A DNA stretch of 64,000 bases from Chionoecetes opilio (taxonomy: Eukaryota > Arthropoda > Malacostraca > Decapoda > Majidae), in the NCBI GenBank assembly GCA_016584305.1, contig JACEEZ010001826.1, positions 27,501 to 91,500 on the forward strand. Reading direction: 5' to 3'. Both the position numbers and the translations under genes were made by a program. Under the pieces are notes generated by a model. The model saw nothing but the letters and a program-made list of their open reading frames with translations, did not search any database and was not told where the DNA came from. Position 1 is the stretch's first letter. The number at the start of each line of letters is the position of its first letter. Shown one piece after another: positions 21,400 through 32,700 of this stretch.

Positions 21400-23944
21400 G
21401 GCGATGGAGGTGGTTTGGGCACGTGAAGAGGAGAGAAGGTGGTGAGGCATTGGGGAGAGCTGTTGGAGTGGAAGTGCCAGGTGAAGAGTAAGGCGATGGA
21501 GGTGGTTTGGGCACGTGAAGAGGAGAGAAGGTGGTGAGGCATTGGGGAGAGCTGTTAGAGTGGAAGTGCCAGGTGAGAGTAAGGCGATGGAGGTGGTTTG
21601 GGCCCGTGAAGAGGAGAGAAGGTGGTGAGGCATTGGGGAGAGTTGTTGGAGTGGAAGTGCCAGGTGAGAGTAAGGCGATGGAGGTGGTTTGGGCACGTGA
21701 AGAGGAGAGAAGGTGGTGAGGCATTGGGGAGAGCTGTTGGAGTGGAAGTGCCAGGTGAGAGTAAGGCGATGGAGGTGGTTTGGGCACGTGAAGAGGAGAG
21801 AAGGTGGTGAGGCATTGGGGAGAGCTGTTGGAGTGGAAGTGCCAGGTGAGAGTAAGGCGATGGAGGTGGTTTGGGCACGTGAAGAGGAGAGAAGGTGGTG
21901 AGGCATTGAGGAGAGCTGTTGGAGTGGAAGTGCCAGGTGAGAGTAAGGCGATGGAGGTGGTTTGGGCCCGTGAAGAGGAGAGAAGGTGGTGAGGCATTGG
22001 GGAGAGTTGTTGGAGTGGAAGTGCCAGGTGAGAGTAAGGCGATGGAGGTGGTTTGGGCACGTGAAGAGGAGAGAAGGTGGTGAGGCATTGGGGAGAGTTG
22101 TTGGAGTGGAAGTGCCAGGTGAGAGTAAGGCGATGGAGGTGGTTTGGGCCCGTGAAGAGGAGAGAAGGTGGTGAGGCATTGGGGAGAGCTGTTGGAGTGG
22201 AAGTGCCAGGTGAGAGTAAGGCGATGGAGGTGGTTTGGGCCCGTGAAGAGGAGAGAAGGGGGTGAGGCATTGGGGAGAGCTGTTGGAGTGGAAGTGCCAG
22301 GTGAGAGTAAGGCGATGGAGGTGGTTTGGGCCCGTGAAGAGGAGAGAAGGTGGTGAGGCATTTGGGGAGAGCTGTTGGAGTGGAAGTGCCAGGTGAGAGT
22401 AAGGCGATGGAGGTGGTTTGGGCCCGTGAAGAGGAGAGAAGGTGGTGAGGCATTGGGGAGAGCTGTTGGAGTGGAAGTGCCAGGTGAGAGTAAGGCGATG
22501 GAGGTGGTTTGGGCCCGTGAAGAGGAGAGAAGGTGGTGAGGCATTGGGGAGAGCTGTTGGAGTGGAAGTGCCAGGTGAGAGTAAGGCGATGGAGGTGGTT
22601 TGGGCACGTGAAGAGGAGAGAAGGTGGTGAGGCATTGGGGAGAGCTGTGGGAGTGGAAGTGCCAGGTGAGAGTAAGGCGATGGAGGTGGTTTGGGCCCGT
22701 GAAGAGGAGAGAAGGTGGTGAGGCATTGGGGAGAGCTGTGGGAGTGGAAGTGCCAGGTAAGAGTAAGGCGATGGAGGTGGTTTGGGCATGTGCAGAGGAG
22801 AGAAGGTGGTGAGGCATTGAGGAGAGCTGTTGGAGTGGAAGTGCCAGGTGAGAGTAAGGCGATGGAGGTGGTTTGGGCACGTGAAGAGGAGAGAAGGTGG
22901 TGAGGCATTGGGGAGAGCTGTTAGAGTGGAAGTGCCAGGTGAGAGTAAAGCGATGGAGGTGGTTTGGGCCCGTGAAGAGGAGAGAAGGTGGTGAGGCATT
23001 GGGGAGAGCTGTTGGAGTGGAAGTGCCAGGTGAGAGTAAGGCGATGGAGGTGGTTTGGGCACGTGAAGAGGAGAGAAGGTGGTGAGGCATTGGGAGAGCT
23101 GTTAAGAGTGGAAGTGCCAGGTGAGAGTAAGGCGATGGAGGTGGTTTGGGCACGTGAAGAGGAGAGAAGGTGGCGAGGCATTGGGGAGAGCTGTTGGAGT
23201 GGAAGTGCCAGGTGAGAGTAAGGCGATGGAGGTGGTTTGGGCACGTGAAGAGGAGAGAAGGTGGTGAGGCATTGGGGAGAGCTGTTGGAGTGGAAGTGCC
23301 AGGTGAGAGTAAGGCGATGGAGGTGGTTTGGGCACGTGAAGAGGAGAGAAGGTGGTGAGACATTGGGGAGAGCTGTTGGAGTGGAAGTGCCAGGTGAGAG
23401 TAAGGCGATGGAGGTGGTTTGGGCACGTGAAGAGGAGAGAAGGTGGTGAGGCATTGGGGAGAGCTGTTGGAGTGGAAGTGCCAGGTGAGAGTAAGGCGAT
23501 GGAGGTGGTTTGGGCCCGTGAAGAGGAGAGAAGGTGGTGAGACATTGGGGAGAGCTGTTGGAGTGGAAGTGCCAGGTGAGAGTAAGGCGATGGAGGTGGT
23601 TTGGGCATGTGAAGAGGAGAGAAGGTGGTGAGGCATTGGGGAGAGCTGTTAAGAGTGGAAGTGCCAGGTGAGAGTAAGGCGATGGAGGTGGTTTGGGCAC
23701 GTGAAGAGGAGAGAAGGTGGTGAGGCATTGGGGAGAGCTGTTGGAGTGGAAGTGCCAGGTGAGAGTAAGGCGATGGAGGTGGTTTGGGCACGTGAAGAGG
23801 AGAGAAGGTGGCGAGGCATTGGGAGAGCTGTTAGAGTGGAAGTGCCAGGTGAGAGTAAGGCGATGGAGGTGGTTTGGGCACGTGAAGAGGAGAGAAGGTG
23901 GCGAGGCATTGGGGAGAGCTGTTAGAGTGGAAGTGCCAGGTCGC
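21400..23944 (+). repeat. 91-bp minisatellite made of LINE coding sequence, array 1
   Basis: About 28 units from GGCGATGGAGGTGGTTTGGG to GTGCCAGGTGAGAGTAA. In one frame a unit reads RRWRWFGHVKRREGGEALG then RAVGVEVPG, the C-terminal segment of the adjoining LINE. As 91 is not a multiple of three, each unit shifts frame; minus-strand frames of up to 693 residues result and are not genes. The last unit passes into intact LINE sequence at 23941. Confidence 0.93.
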
Positions 23945-24080
23945 CGTCCACCGGGCAGGCCAAGGAAGACATGGAGGCAGTGTGTTGAAGAGGATCTGAC
24001 AGCCTTGGCCATTGAAGAAGTTGAGGCAATGGAATGAGATAGATGGAAGTGTATCGTCGGCCGTCTGACCTCATCAAATA
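23941..24080 (+). pseudogene. End of the LINE coding sequence after the 91-bp array (copy 1)
   Basis: Continues the last unit as PGRRPPGRPRKTWRQC, then VEEDLTALAIEEVEAME, then a TGA where relatives would have Arg, then DRWKCIVGRLTS. This is the basic tail common at the C-terminus of RTE/CR1-like LINE proteins. The TGA is shared by the second copy at 49977-50115, so it predates the duplication. Confidence 0.75.
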
Positions 24081-24108
24081 TTATGGGAAAAACTGATGTT
24101 AAATATTC

Positions 24109-24321
<213 letters not shown>

Positions 24322-24322
<1 letters not shown>

Positions 24323-24400
24323 TCCCAGACGCAGGAGGTAGTAAGGCGTGACCAGCATCATCAGGTGTTCGATCCAGTAGATTTCAAGCTCGAAGGGTAG
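24322..24400 (-). CDS. TMEM164: TMEM164-like exon with LPFELEIYWIEH motif (copy 1)
   Basis: Acceptor TTCCTCAG and donor GTGAGAG bound 79 bases encoding LPFELEIYWIEH, then MMLVTPYYLLRLG, with one base left over that pairs with the exon at 18849-18749. LPFELEIYWIEH aligns with LPFELEIYYIQH of vertebrate TMEM164, and its histidine is conserved in the family. The donor GTGAGAG merges without a gap into a (GA)n tract of about 200 bases (24113-24319 on the plus strand). An identical-length copy lies at 50210-50288. Confidence 0.92.
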
Positions 24401-24429
24401 CTGAGGAACCAAGGGAACCCAGGTTACTA

Positions 24430-24850
24430 AAAGGCCTTCAATACACCATAAGGGTCATATTATACACCATAACACCATAAAGATACACCATAAGGGTCAT
24501 ATCATACACCATAACACCATAAATATACACCATAAGTCATATCATACACCATAACACCATAATATACACCATAAGAGTCATATCATACACCATAACACCA
24601 TAAACATACACCATAAAGGGTCATATTATACACCATAACACCATAAAGATACACCATAAGAGTCATATCATACACCATAACACCATAAATATACACCATA
24701 ACACCATAAAGATACACCATAAGGGTCATATCATACACCATAACACCATAAATATACACCATAAGTCATATCATACACCATAACACCATAAAGATACACC
24801 ATAAGGGTCATATCATACACCATAACACCATAAATATACACCATAAAGGG
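24430..24850. repeat. 42-bp minisatellite, array 1
   Basis: About ten units containing TCATATCATACACCATAACA and ATACACCATAAGGG. The homologous array at 50325-51008 has about sixteen units. Confidence 0.9.
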
Positions 24851-24891
24851 TTAGATCTTTCAGGCTCAAAGCGCAGAAGTGACAGCGCTAC

Positions 24892-25371
24892 CGTAGATAA
24901 CACTAAAGTCGCCAGGGCAAAGTTTTTTTTATTTACAGACGTGTGGTGGCGTTAATAGTTACATTTGTACATCCATGATTTCAGGACAGTTAGAAGGGGC
25001 TATCTGGAGAGTCTGTGTCATTTTGTGTCTTCATCTGTGTCATAGTAGGGCTATAAATGAACACATGACCAAAATATCACCAGAGTGGCGACCTACACCA
25101 AGATCGCCAGCTAGTGTTTATTTACTGAGTGTCCTCCAGCCGTCGTCGTCGCCCGAAGAAAAAAAACGCGTAGTGAAATTTGAAACCGTCTATACTTGCA
25201 GATACAAAGCATAAAACAACGCTGAAACAGGGTAGATTATACAGTCATGATATAAACTACTGTGTATCATCTTCAGTGGCACAGACACAGCAGTAGTGAG
25301 GCTATCATTCGTTATATATGGCGGCTGGCGACATTAGTGCAGGTGGCGACTATACTGTTATCTACGGTAGG
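24892..25371 (+). mobile_element. MITE of the CCGTAGATAACA family, copy 1
   Basis: Ends TACCGTAGATAACACTAAAG and CTGTTATCTACGGTA are inverted, with TA at the outer edges as likely target duplication. The 79-codon frame inside (MISGQLEGAIWRV start) has no recognisable product and is identical in the second copy. Confidence 0.75.
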
Positions 25372-25392
25372 CTATAAAGGGAATGCACATTA

Positions 25393-25546
25393 AAGTCATC
25401 GTCCAGACCATTTCATTATTCCTGATTTAATGCAGTCACAATACAGCCATGATCGATAATCACAATAGGTTGTCACTTTTGCATCAGTCACCTGTTTTTA
25501 ATGATTGTATTTAAATCTGTAAATCCCCGAGCTCTCAACACAACTC
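25393..25546 (+). mobile_element. Left part of a TTAAAGTAATCG-type element, cut at the duplication junction
   Basis: ATTAAAGTCATCGTCCAGACC and the next 150 bases match 51556-51720, where the element is longer. Similarity stops at about 25546, where CTA/CAC satellite begins. Confidence 0.65.
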
Positions 25547-25925
25547 ACACTGCACTCTCCACTAACCCCTTAATAAACAATACTACCCCTACCAACCACC
25601 ACCCTACCAAATCCCCAAAAAACCCCACCACCAATACCAATACCACACTAAACAAAACTACCCCCCAACCCCCACTAAACCCCTACTTCCAAATTTTTTT
25701 TTCCCCCCCCCCCACTAACCCCAAAAATTTTACTATCAATACTACCACCACCAAACCCCTACCTACTACACTTCAATACACCCACACCCCCACCACCCCC
25801 TACCACTAAATATCCCAAAACCACATACCACAAATTTCTACTACAATATAAACCCCACCCCACCACCCACACTTAAATAAATACTACAAAAAAACCACTT
25901 TCTACCACCAATACTAAACCCCTGC
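25547..25925. repeat. Error-rich CTA/CAC satellite, second copy
   Basis: Degraded ACTACCACCACC and TATCAATACTACC words with long C and A runs, in the same position relative to the exon as the satellite at 13547-15612. Confidence 0.65.
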
Positions 25926-25943
25926 TGCACGTTTCCTTTTCTT

Positions 25944-26112
25944 TAGTTTGGGGGGGAACTTGTGGGTGAAGAAGCTAGCGGGGAAGCAGAAAGCCTTGGT
26001 GTGAAGCACACACAGGAAATTTGGGGCCATGGCTGCTATCCCCGTAGTTGGGGGATAGAAAAGGGGGCCCCTGATGGCCCGGGGCCCGCATGTTGTTGGT
26101 TGACCTGGGCCA
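25944..26112 (-). pseudogene. TMEM164: Degraded second copy of the TMEM164 C-terminal exon
   Basis: The stretch aligns along its length with the exon at 15629-15799: the acceptor CCCCACAG, the regions coding for the [14 protein letters not shown] block and the AFCF helix are recognisable. Many one- and two-base insertions and deletions break the frame, and homopolymers are lengthened. It lies in the error-rich block 25547-43490, so the damage may be sequencing error and not true decay. Exact edges are estimates. Confidence 0.7.
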
Positions 26113-26117
26113 CTGTG

Positions 26118-26470
26118 GGGAGCATAACAAAGGGCATAAGAAAATAAGGAAGCTCAAGAGGCCCTGACAAACTGTGGCAAAAAATAAGAAAATAAAACAT
26201 AAGAACATAAGAAGATAAGATCATTAGAACATAAGAACATAAAGGGAAAAAAAAGGAAAACTACCCAAAAGGCCCTGAGACCTACCAGGTATTCCTTTTC
26301 ACCTAAAAACTACCACATCCACCTTTCATCCCCCCTCCATAAAACGTCCCCGCCCCTTTTAAAAACTCCCTAATGACTCCCAATAATTTTCCCGTCTACT
26401 TAGTCCATGCCAATCATTCACCACCCTATTTTTTTTAACCAGTTTTTTTCCCTATTTCTCCTCACAATGT
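26118..26470. mobile_element. SINE-like repeat, error-rich copy 2
   Basis: ACATAAGAACATAAGAAGATAAG, GGAAGCTCAAGAGGCCC, then CACATCCACCTTTCATCC to ACCAGTTTTTTTCCC. This copy is not cut by the satellite at the CATCCATAA point and continues further than copy 1. Confidence 0.65.
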
Positions 26471-26603
26471 AAAGAATATGAATTTTGGGGAAGGGGCTTC
26501 AAAGGATTTGCAACTCAGATGAAATTTCAGATCGAAATTTAATTTAACCTAAAGGAAATATCTAACTTATGGGGGAAATAAAAAAGGTTGGAAGATCCAA
26601 TGC

Positions 26604-26697
26604 TTGAGAAAGAGAGAGAGAGAGAGGGGAGAGAGAGGAGAGGGGACGAAGAGAGAGAGGAGAGAGAGAGAGAGAAGAGAGAGAGGGGAGAGAAGAA
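26604..26697. repeat. (GA)n microsatellite
   Basis: About 95 bases of interrupted GA between the SINE-like repeat and the satellite; absent from copy 1. Confidence 0.9.
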
Positions 26698-26739
26698 TAG
26701 TAAATTTAAAAAATAACAAAAAAAGGGCCCCGATAGGCC

Positions 26740-29700
26740 CCACAAACCCGCCTAGTAAAAACACCAAACCCGTAGATAAAAACCCCACACAGCCCAGATA
26801 AACACAAAACAGCCTAGAAACAACAAACAGGCCCAGATAAAACACCCCACCAGCCTAGAAAACCCCACAAACACCTTTGATAAACACACAAAACCCGCCT
26901 AATAAACCCCACACACAGCCCCGATAAAAAAACCCCCACCCACCTAGATAAAAAACACAAACAGCCTAATAAACACACCACCAGCCTAGATAAACCACCC
27001 CAGCCTAATAAAAACACCACCACCCTAGATAAAACAAACACAGGGCCCAGATAAAAACACCACCCCCCTAGATAAACACCAAAAAAGCCCCAGATAAACA
27101 CCCCAAACAGCCCATATAAACCCCACACAAAAGCCCAGATAAACACACAAAAAGCTAGAAAAACCCCACCCCAGCCTAGATAAAAACACAAACAGTCAGA
27201 AAAACACAAAAAACAGCCTAGATAAACCCCCACCCCCGCCCCAGTAAACACCCACCCCGCCTGATAAACACACAAAAAAAGCCCAGAAAACACACAAAAA
27301 GCCTAGATAAACACACAAACAGCCTAAAATAAACACACAAAAAAGCCTAGATAAAAAACACAAAAAAGCCTAGATAAACACACCACCAGCCCTAGGATAA
27401 AAACACAAAAAAGCCCAATTTTAAAAAACACAAACAGCCTAGATAAACACACAAAAGCCTAGATAAACACACCCCCCAGCCTAGATAAACACACAAAAAA
27501 GCCTAGATAAACACACCACCAGCCTAGATAAAAAACACAAAAAACCTAGATAAACACACAAAAGCCTAGATAAACCACCACCAGCCTAGATAAACACACA
27601 AACAGCCCAATAAAAACAAAAAACAGCCCCGTAAACACACCAAAAACCTAGATAAAAAAAACAAAAAGCCCAGATAAACACACAAACAGCCCAGATAAAC
27701 ACCAAAAAAGCCAGATAAAACACAAAAAGCCTAAATAAACCACAAACAGCCCCAAAATAAAAACAGCCTAGATAAAAACACCCCCAGCTGAAAAAACACA
27801 CAAAAAAGCCTAGTAAACACCCCACACAAACCTAGAAAACACACACACAGCCTAGATAAACCACAAAAAGCCTAAAAACAACCCCCACCACCCAATAAAA
27901 ACACAAAAAGCCCGATAAAACACCCCCCCGCCTAGATAAAAAACACACCCCCGCCTAGATAAACACCCCACACCACCTAGATAAAAAACACACAAGCCTA
28001 GATAAACACACCACCAGCCCCAAAATTAAAAACACAAACAGCCCAATAAACACCCACCAGCCCAGATAAAAAAACACAAACAGCCTAGATAAACACACAC
28101 ACAAACCTAGAAAAACCCCCCCACCAGCCTAGAAAACACACAAACAGCCAGATTTAAAAACACACCCCGCCTAGAAAAACCCACACCCCAAAACCCAGAT
28201 AAACACAAAACACCCCTAGATAAACACACACACAGCCTAATAAAAAACAAACCCCCAAACCTAGATAAACACAACCCCCCAGCCTAGATAAATACACCAC
28301 CAGCCCCAGATAAACACACAACCGAAAACACACCACCAGCCTAGAAAACACACCCCCAGCCAGATAAACACACAAACAGCCTAGATAAACACACCACCAG
28401 CCTAGATAAACCCCACAACAGCCTAGAAAAACACACCACAAAAAAAAACCAAAACCACCCCAGAAAAACACACACGGGCCAGGGTAAAAAAACACCACCC
28501 CCTAGATAAACAAACAAAAAAGCCTAGATAAACACCACACGCCTAGATAAAACCCCCACACAGCCCAAAATAAACACACAAACAGCCAGATAAACACACC
28601 CCCAGCCTAGATTAAAAACCAAAAAAACACCTAGATAAACCCCACAAACAGCCCAGATAAACACACAAAAAAGCCAGATAAAACACAAAACAACCTAGAT
28701 AAACACACCACCAGCCCAATAAAAAAACCCCAAAAAGCCCAGATAAACACACCCAAACCCGCCTAGATAAACACACAAACAGCCTAGATAAAAAACACCA
28801 CCCGCCTAAAATAAACCCCCCAGCCTAGATAAACCACCACCACCTAGATAAACACACAAACACCTAGATAAAAAACACACAACCTTAGATAAAAAACACA
28901 CAAAAGCCCAGAATAAACACACACACAGCCAGATAAACACACAAACAGCCCAGATAAACAAACCACCCGCCTAGATAAACACACCCAAAAAACCCAGATA
29001 AACACACCACCACCCTTTGATAAACACACACACAGCCTAGATAAAAACACAACAGCCCAGATAAAAAAAAACACCAAACCCAGATAAAAACACCCCCGCC
29101 TAGATAAAACCACAAACACCTAGATAAAAACACCACCAGCCTAGATAAACACACAAAAAAGGGCCCAAAAACAACACACGCCTAGATAAAAACACCACCC
29201 ACCTAATAAAAATAAAAACAAACCCGCCTAGATAAAAACCCCACCCCAGCCTAGATAAACACACCCACAGCCTAGATAAAAAACAAACACAGCCTAGATA
29301 AACCCCACACACAGCCTAGATAAACCCCCACCAAACCCAGATAAAAAACACCACAGCTAGATAAAAAACACCCCCCGCCTAGATAAAAACCCCGCCAGAT
29401 AAACACAACCCCCAGCCTTTGATAACACAAACCCCAGCCCAGAAAAACAACAACCCGCCAGATAAACACACCACCCCCCCGCCCAGAAAAAACACCAAAC
29501 CCCTAGAAAACACACAAAAACCTAGATAAACACACCACCACCCCAAAAACAACAGTCTATAAAACACCACCCCCTAGAAAAACACACAAAACCCCTAGAT
29601 AAAAACACACAAGCCTAGATAAAAACACACCCCAGCCTAGATAAACCCACCCAAAAAGCCAGATAAACAAACCCCCCAGCCTAGATAAAAAACACAAACA

Positions 29701-32700
29701 AACTAGATAAACACACCACCAGCCAAAATAAACCCACACAAAGCCTAGATAAACACACACACAGCCAGAAAAAAAAACACACCAAAAGCCCAGATAAACC
29801 CACCCCCAGCCTAAAATAAACACAAAAAAACAGCCCAGATTTGACCCACCCCCAGCCTAGATAAACCACCACCAGCCTAGATAAAAAACACAAACAGCCC
29901 AAAATAAACACACCACCAGCCTAGATAAACAAAAAAACAGCCTAGATAAAACAAACCAACCCCCCACCCCAGATAAAACACACACACCCGCCCCCGATAA
30001 ACAAAAAAACAGGCCTTTGTAAAAACACCACCAGCCTAGAAAACACACAAAAAGCCCAGATTTAAAAACACAAAAGCCTTAAAAAACACACAAAAAAGCC
30101 TAGATAAAAAAACACAAACAGCCCAGATAAAAAAAACCACCAGCCTAGATAAAAACACAAAAAGTAGATAAACACACAAACAGCCCAGATAAAAAACAAA
30201 AAAAACAGCCTAGATAAAAAAACCACCAAAACCTAGATAAACACCCGCCCAGAAAAACCACCCCCAGCCTGTAAACACACAAACAGCCTAGAAAACAACA
30301 CACGCCTAGATAAACAAAACACACAGCCTAGATAAAAACACAAACAGCCCAGATAAACCACCCCCAAACCTAGATAAACAACAAACACCCCAGATAAAAA
30401 CACCACCAGCCTAGATAAAAACACACACAGCCCAGATTCACACAAACCCCAGCCTAGATAAACACAAACACAAGGGCCCAGATAAAAACCCCCCAGCCCA
30501 GTAAACACACAAACAGCCTAGATAAAAACACCACCAACCTGATAAAAAAAACAAACGCCTAGATAAACACACACACGCCTAGATAAACACAAACCCCCCG
30601 CCCAGATAAACCCAAACACCTAGATAAACACACCACAGCCTAGATAAAAAACACCACAGCCTAAAATAAACACACACACACCTAGATAAACACACACACA
30701 AACCTAGATAAAAACACCCCCCAGCCTAGTAAACACACCACCCCTAGAAAAAATTAAAACCAAAAAGCCCAGATAAAACCAGCCTAGAAAAAACACACCA
30801 CCAAACCTAGAAAACACACCAAACCGCCCAGATAAACACACAAAAAGCCCAGAAAAAAACACCCCAACCCCGCCTAGATAAAAACACAAACAGCCTAGAT
30901 AAACAACCAAACCCCCAAACCTAGATAAAAAACACCACCCAAACCTGATAAACCCCACAGCCTAGATAAAAACACCAAACCCGCCTAGATAAACACACAA
31001 ACAGCCTAGATAAAACCACCCCAGCCTAGATAAACACAAACACCCGCCTAGATAAACAACCCCAAACAGCCTAGATAAACACACCCCCACCTAGATAAAA
31101 AACACAAACAGCCTAGATAAACACACCACCAGCCAAGATAACACACACACCCGCCAGATAAACCACACACGCCCAGATAAAACCACAACAACAACCTAGA
31201 TTAAAAAACCACCACCTAGATAAACCCAAAAAGCCTAGATAAAAACAACAACCCGCCTAGATAAACAAAATCAAACAGGGCCCAGATAAAACAAAAAACA
31301 CAGCCCAATAAACACACCACCAGCCTAGAAAAAAAACACGAAAAAGCCTTTGTAAACACAAAACAAAAGCCTTTGATAAACACACACACAGCCTAGATAA
31401 AAACACACACAGCCAGAAAACACACACACAGCCTAGATAAACACACCCCACCCAGGGTAAAACCCCACCCCAGCCTAGTAACCACCCACCCGCCTAGATA
31501 AACACACAGCCTAGATTTAAAAACACCCAGCCTAGATAAAAACCAAACCACCTAGATAAACACCCCCACACCCCAAATAAAACCCCAGCCCGTTTAAAAA
31601 CAACCACCCCTAGATAAACACACCCCCCAAACCTAGATAAAAACACAGCCTAGATAAACACCCCCACCAGCCTAGATAAACACAACACAAACCTAAAAAA
31701 CACACACCAAACCTAGATAAACACACACACAGCCCCAGATAAAAAACACAACAGCCCAGATAAACAACCACCAGCCTAATAAAAAAAACCAACAGCCAAA
31801 ATAAAAAACAGCCTAGATAAAAAACACCCCCAGGGCCCAGATAAAAAAAAAACAGCCTAGATAAACACACCACCACCTAGATAAACACACACACAGCCCA
31901 ATAAACACACACACAGCCTAGATTAACCACACCCCCCTTTGATAAAAACCCCCACAAACCTAGATAAACACACACGCCTAAGGGGTAAAAATACAAAACA
32001 GCCTGATAAACACCCATCAGCCCAGATAAACACACATAAAAGCCCCAGATAAACACACCCCCAGCCTAGATAAAACACACAGCCTTTTAAAAAACACACA
32101 GCCAGAAAAAACCCCACGCCCAGATAACACACCCACCACCTAGATAAGCACAAACCCCCAGCCTAGATAAAAACACCACCAGCCTAAGTTAAAAAAAACC
32201 ACCAGCCTAGATAAACACCCCCGGGGTAGAAAAAAACCACCAGCCTAGATAAAAACACAAACAGCCCCCGATAAACACACCACCCGCCTAGATAAACACA
32301 AAACCCCCAGCCAGATAAAAACACAAAACAGTCTAGATAAAAACACCACCAAACCTAGATAAACACACAAAAAGCCTAGATTTAAAAACACCACCAGCCT
32401 AGATAAACACACAAAAAAGCCCAGATAAACACACCACCAGCCTAGATAAAACACCACCACCTAGATAAAAAACACAAACAGCCCAGATAAACCCACCACC
32501 CCCTAGATAAAAACACAAACAGCCTAGATAAACACACCACCAGCCTAGATAAAACACCCCCACCAGCCTAGATAAACACACCGCCTGAAAACACACCAAA
32601 AAGCCTAGATTAAAAAACCCCCACCGCCTAGGGTAAAAAACACCAAACCGCCTGATAAAAACACAGCCTAGATAAAACCCCAAACCCCCAGCCCAGATAA

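Noticed and set aside
24975..25214. 79-codon frame starting MISGQLEGAIWRV, conserved at 51142-51381 and in part near 420
   Set aside because: It lies in a MITE; conservation follows from recent copying of the element and no domain is recognisable.
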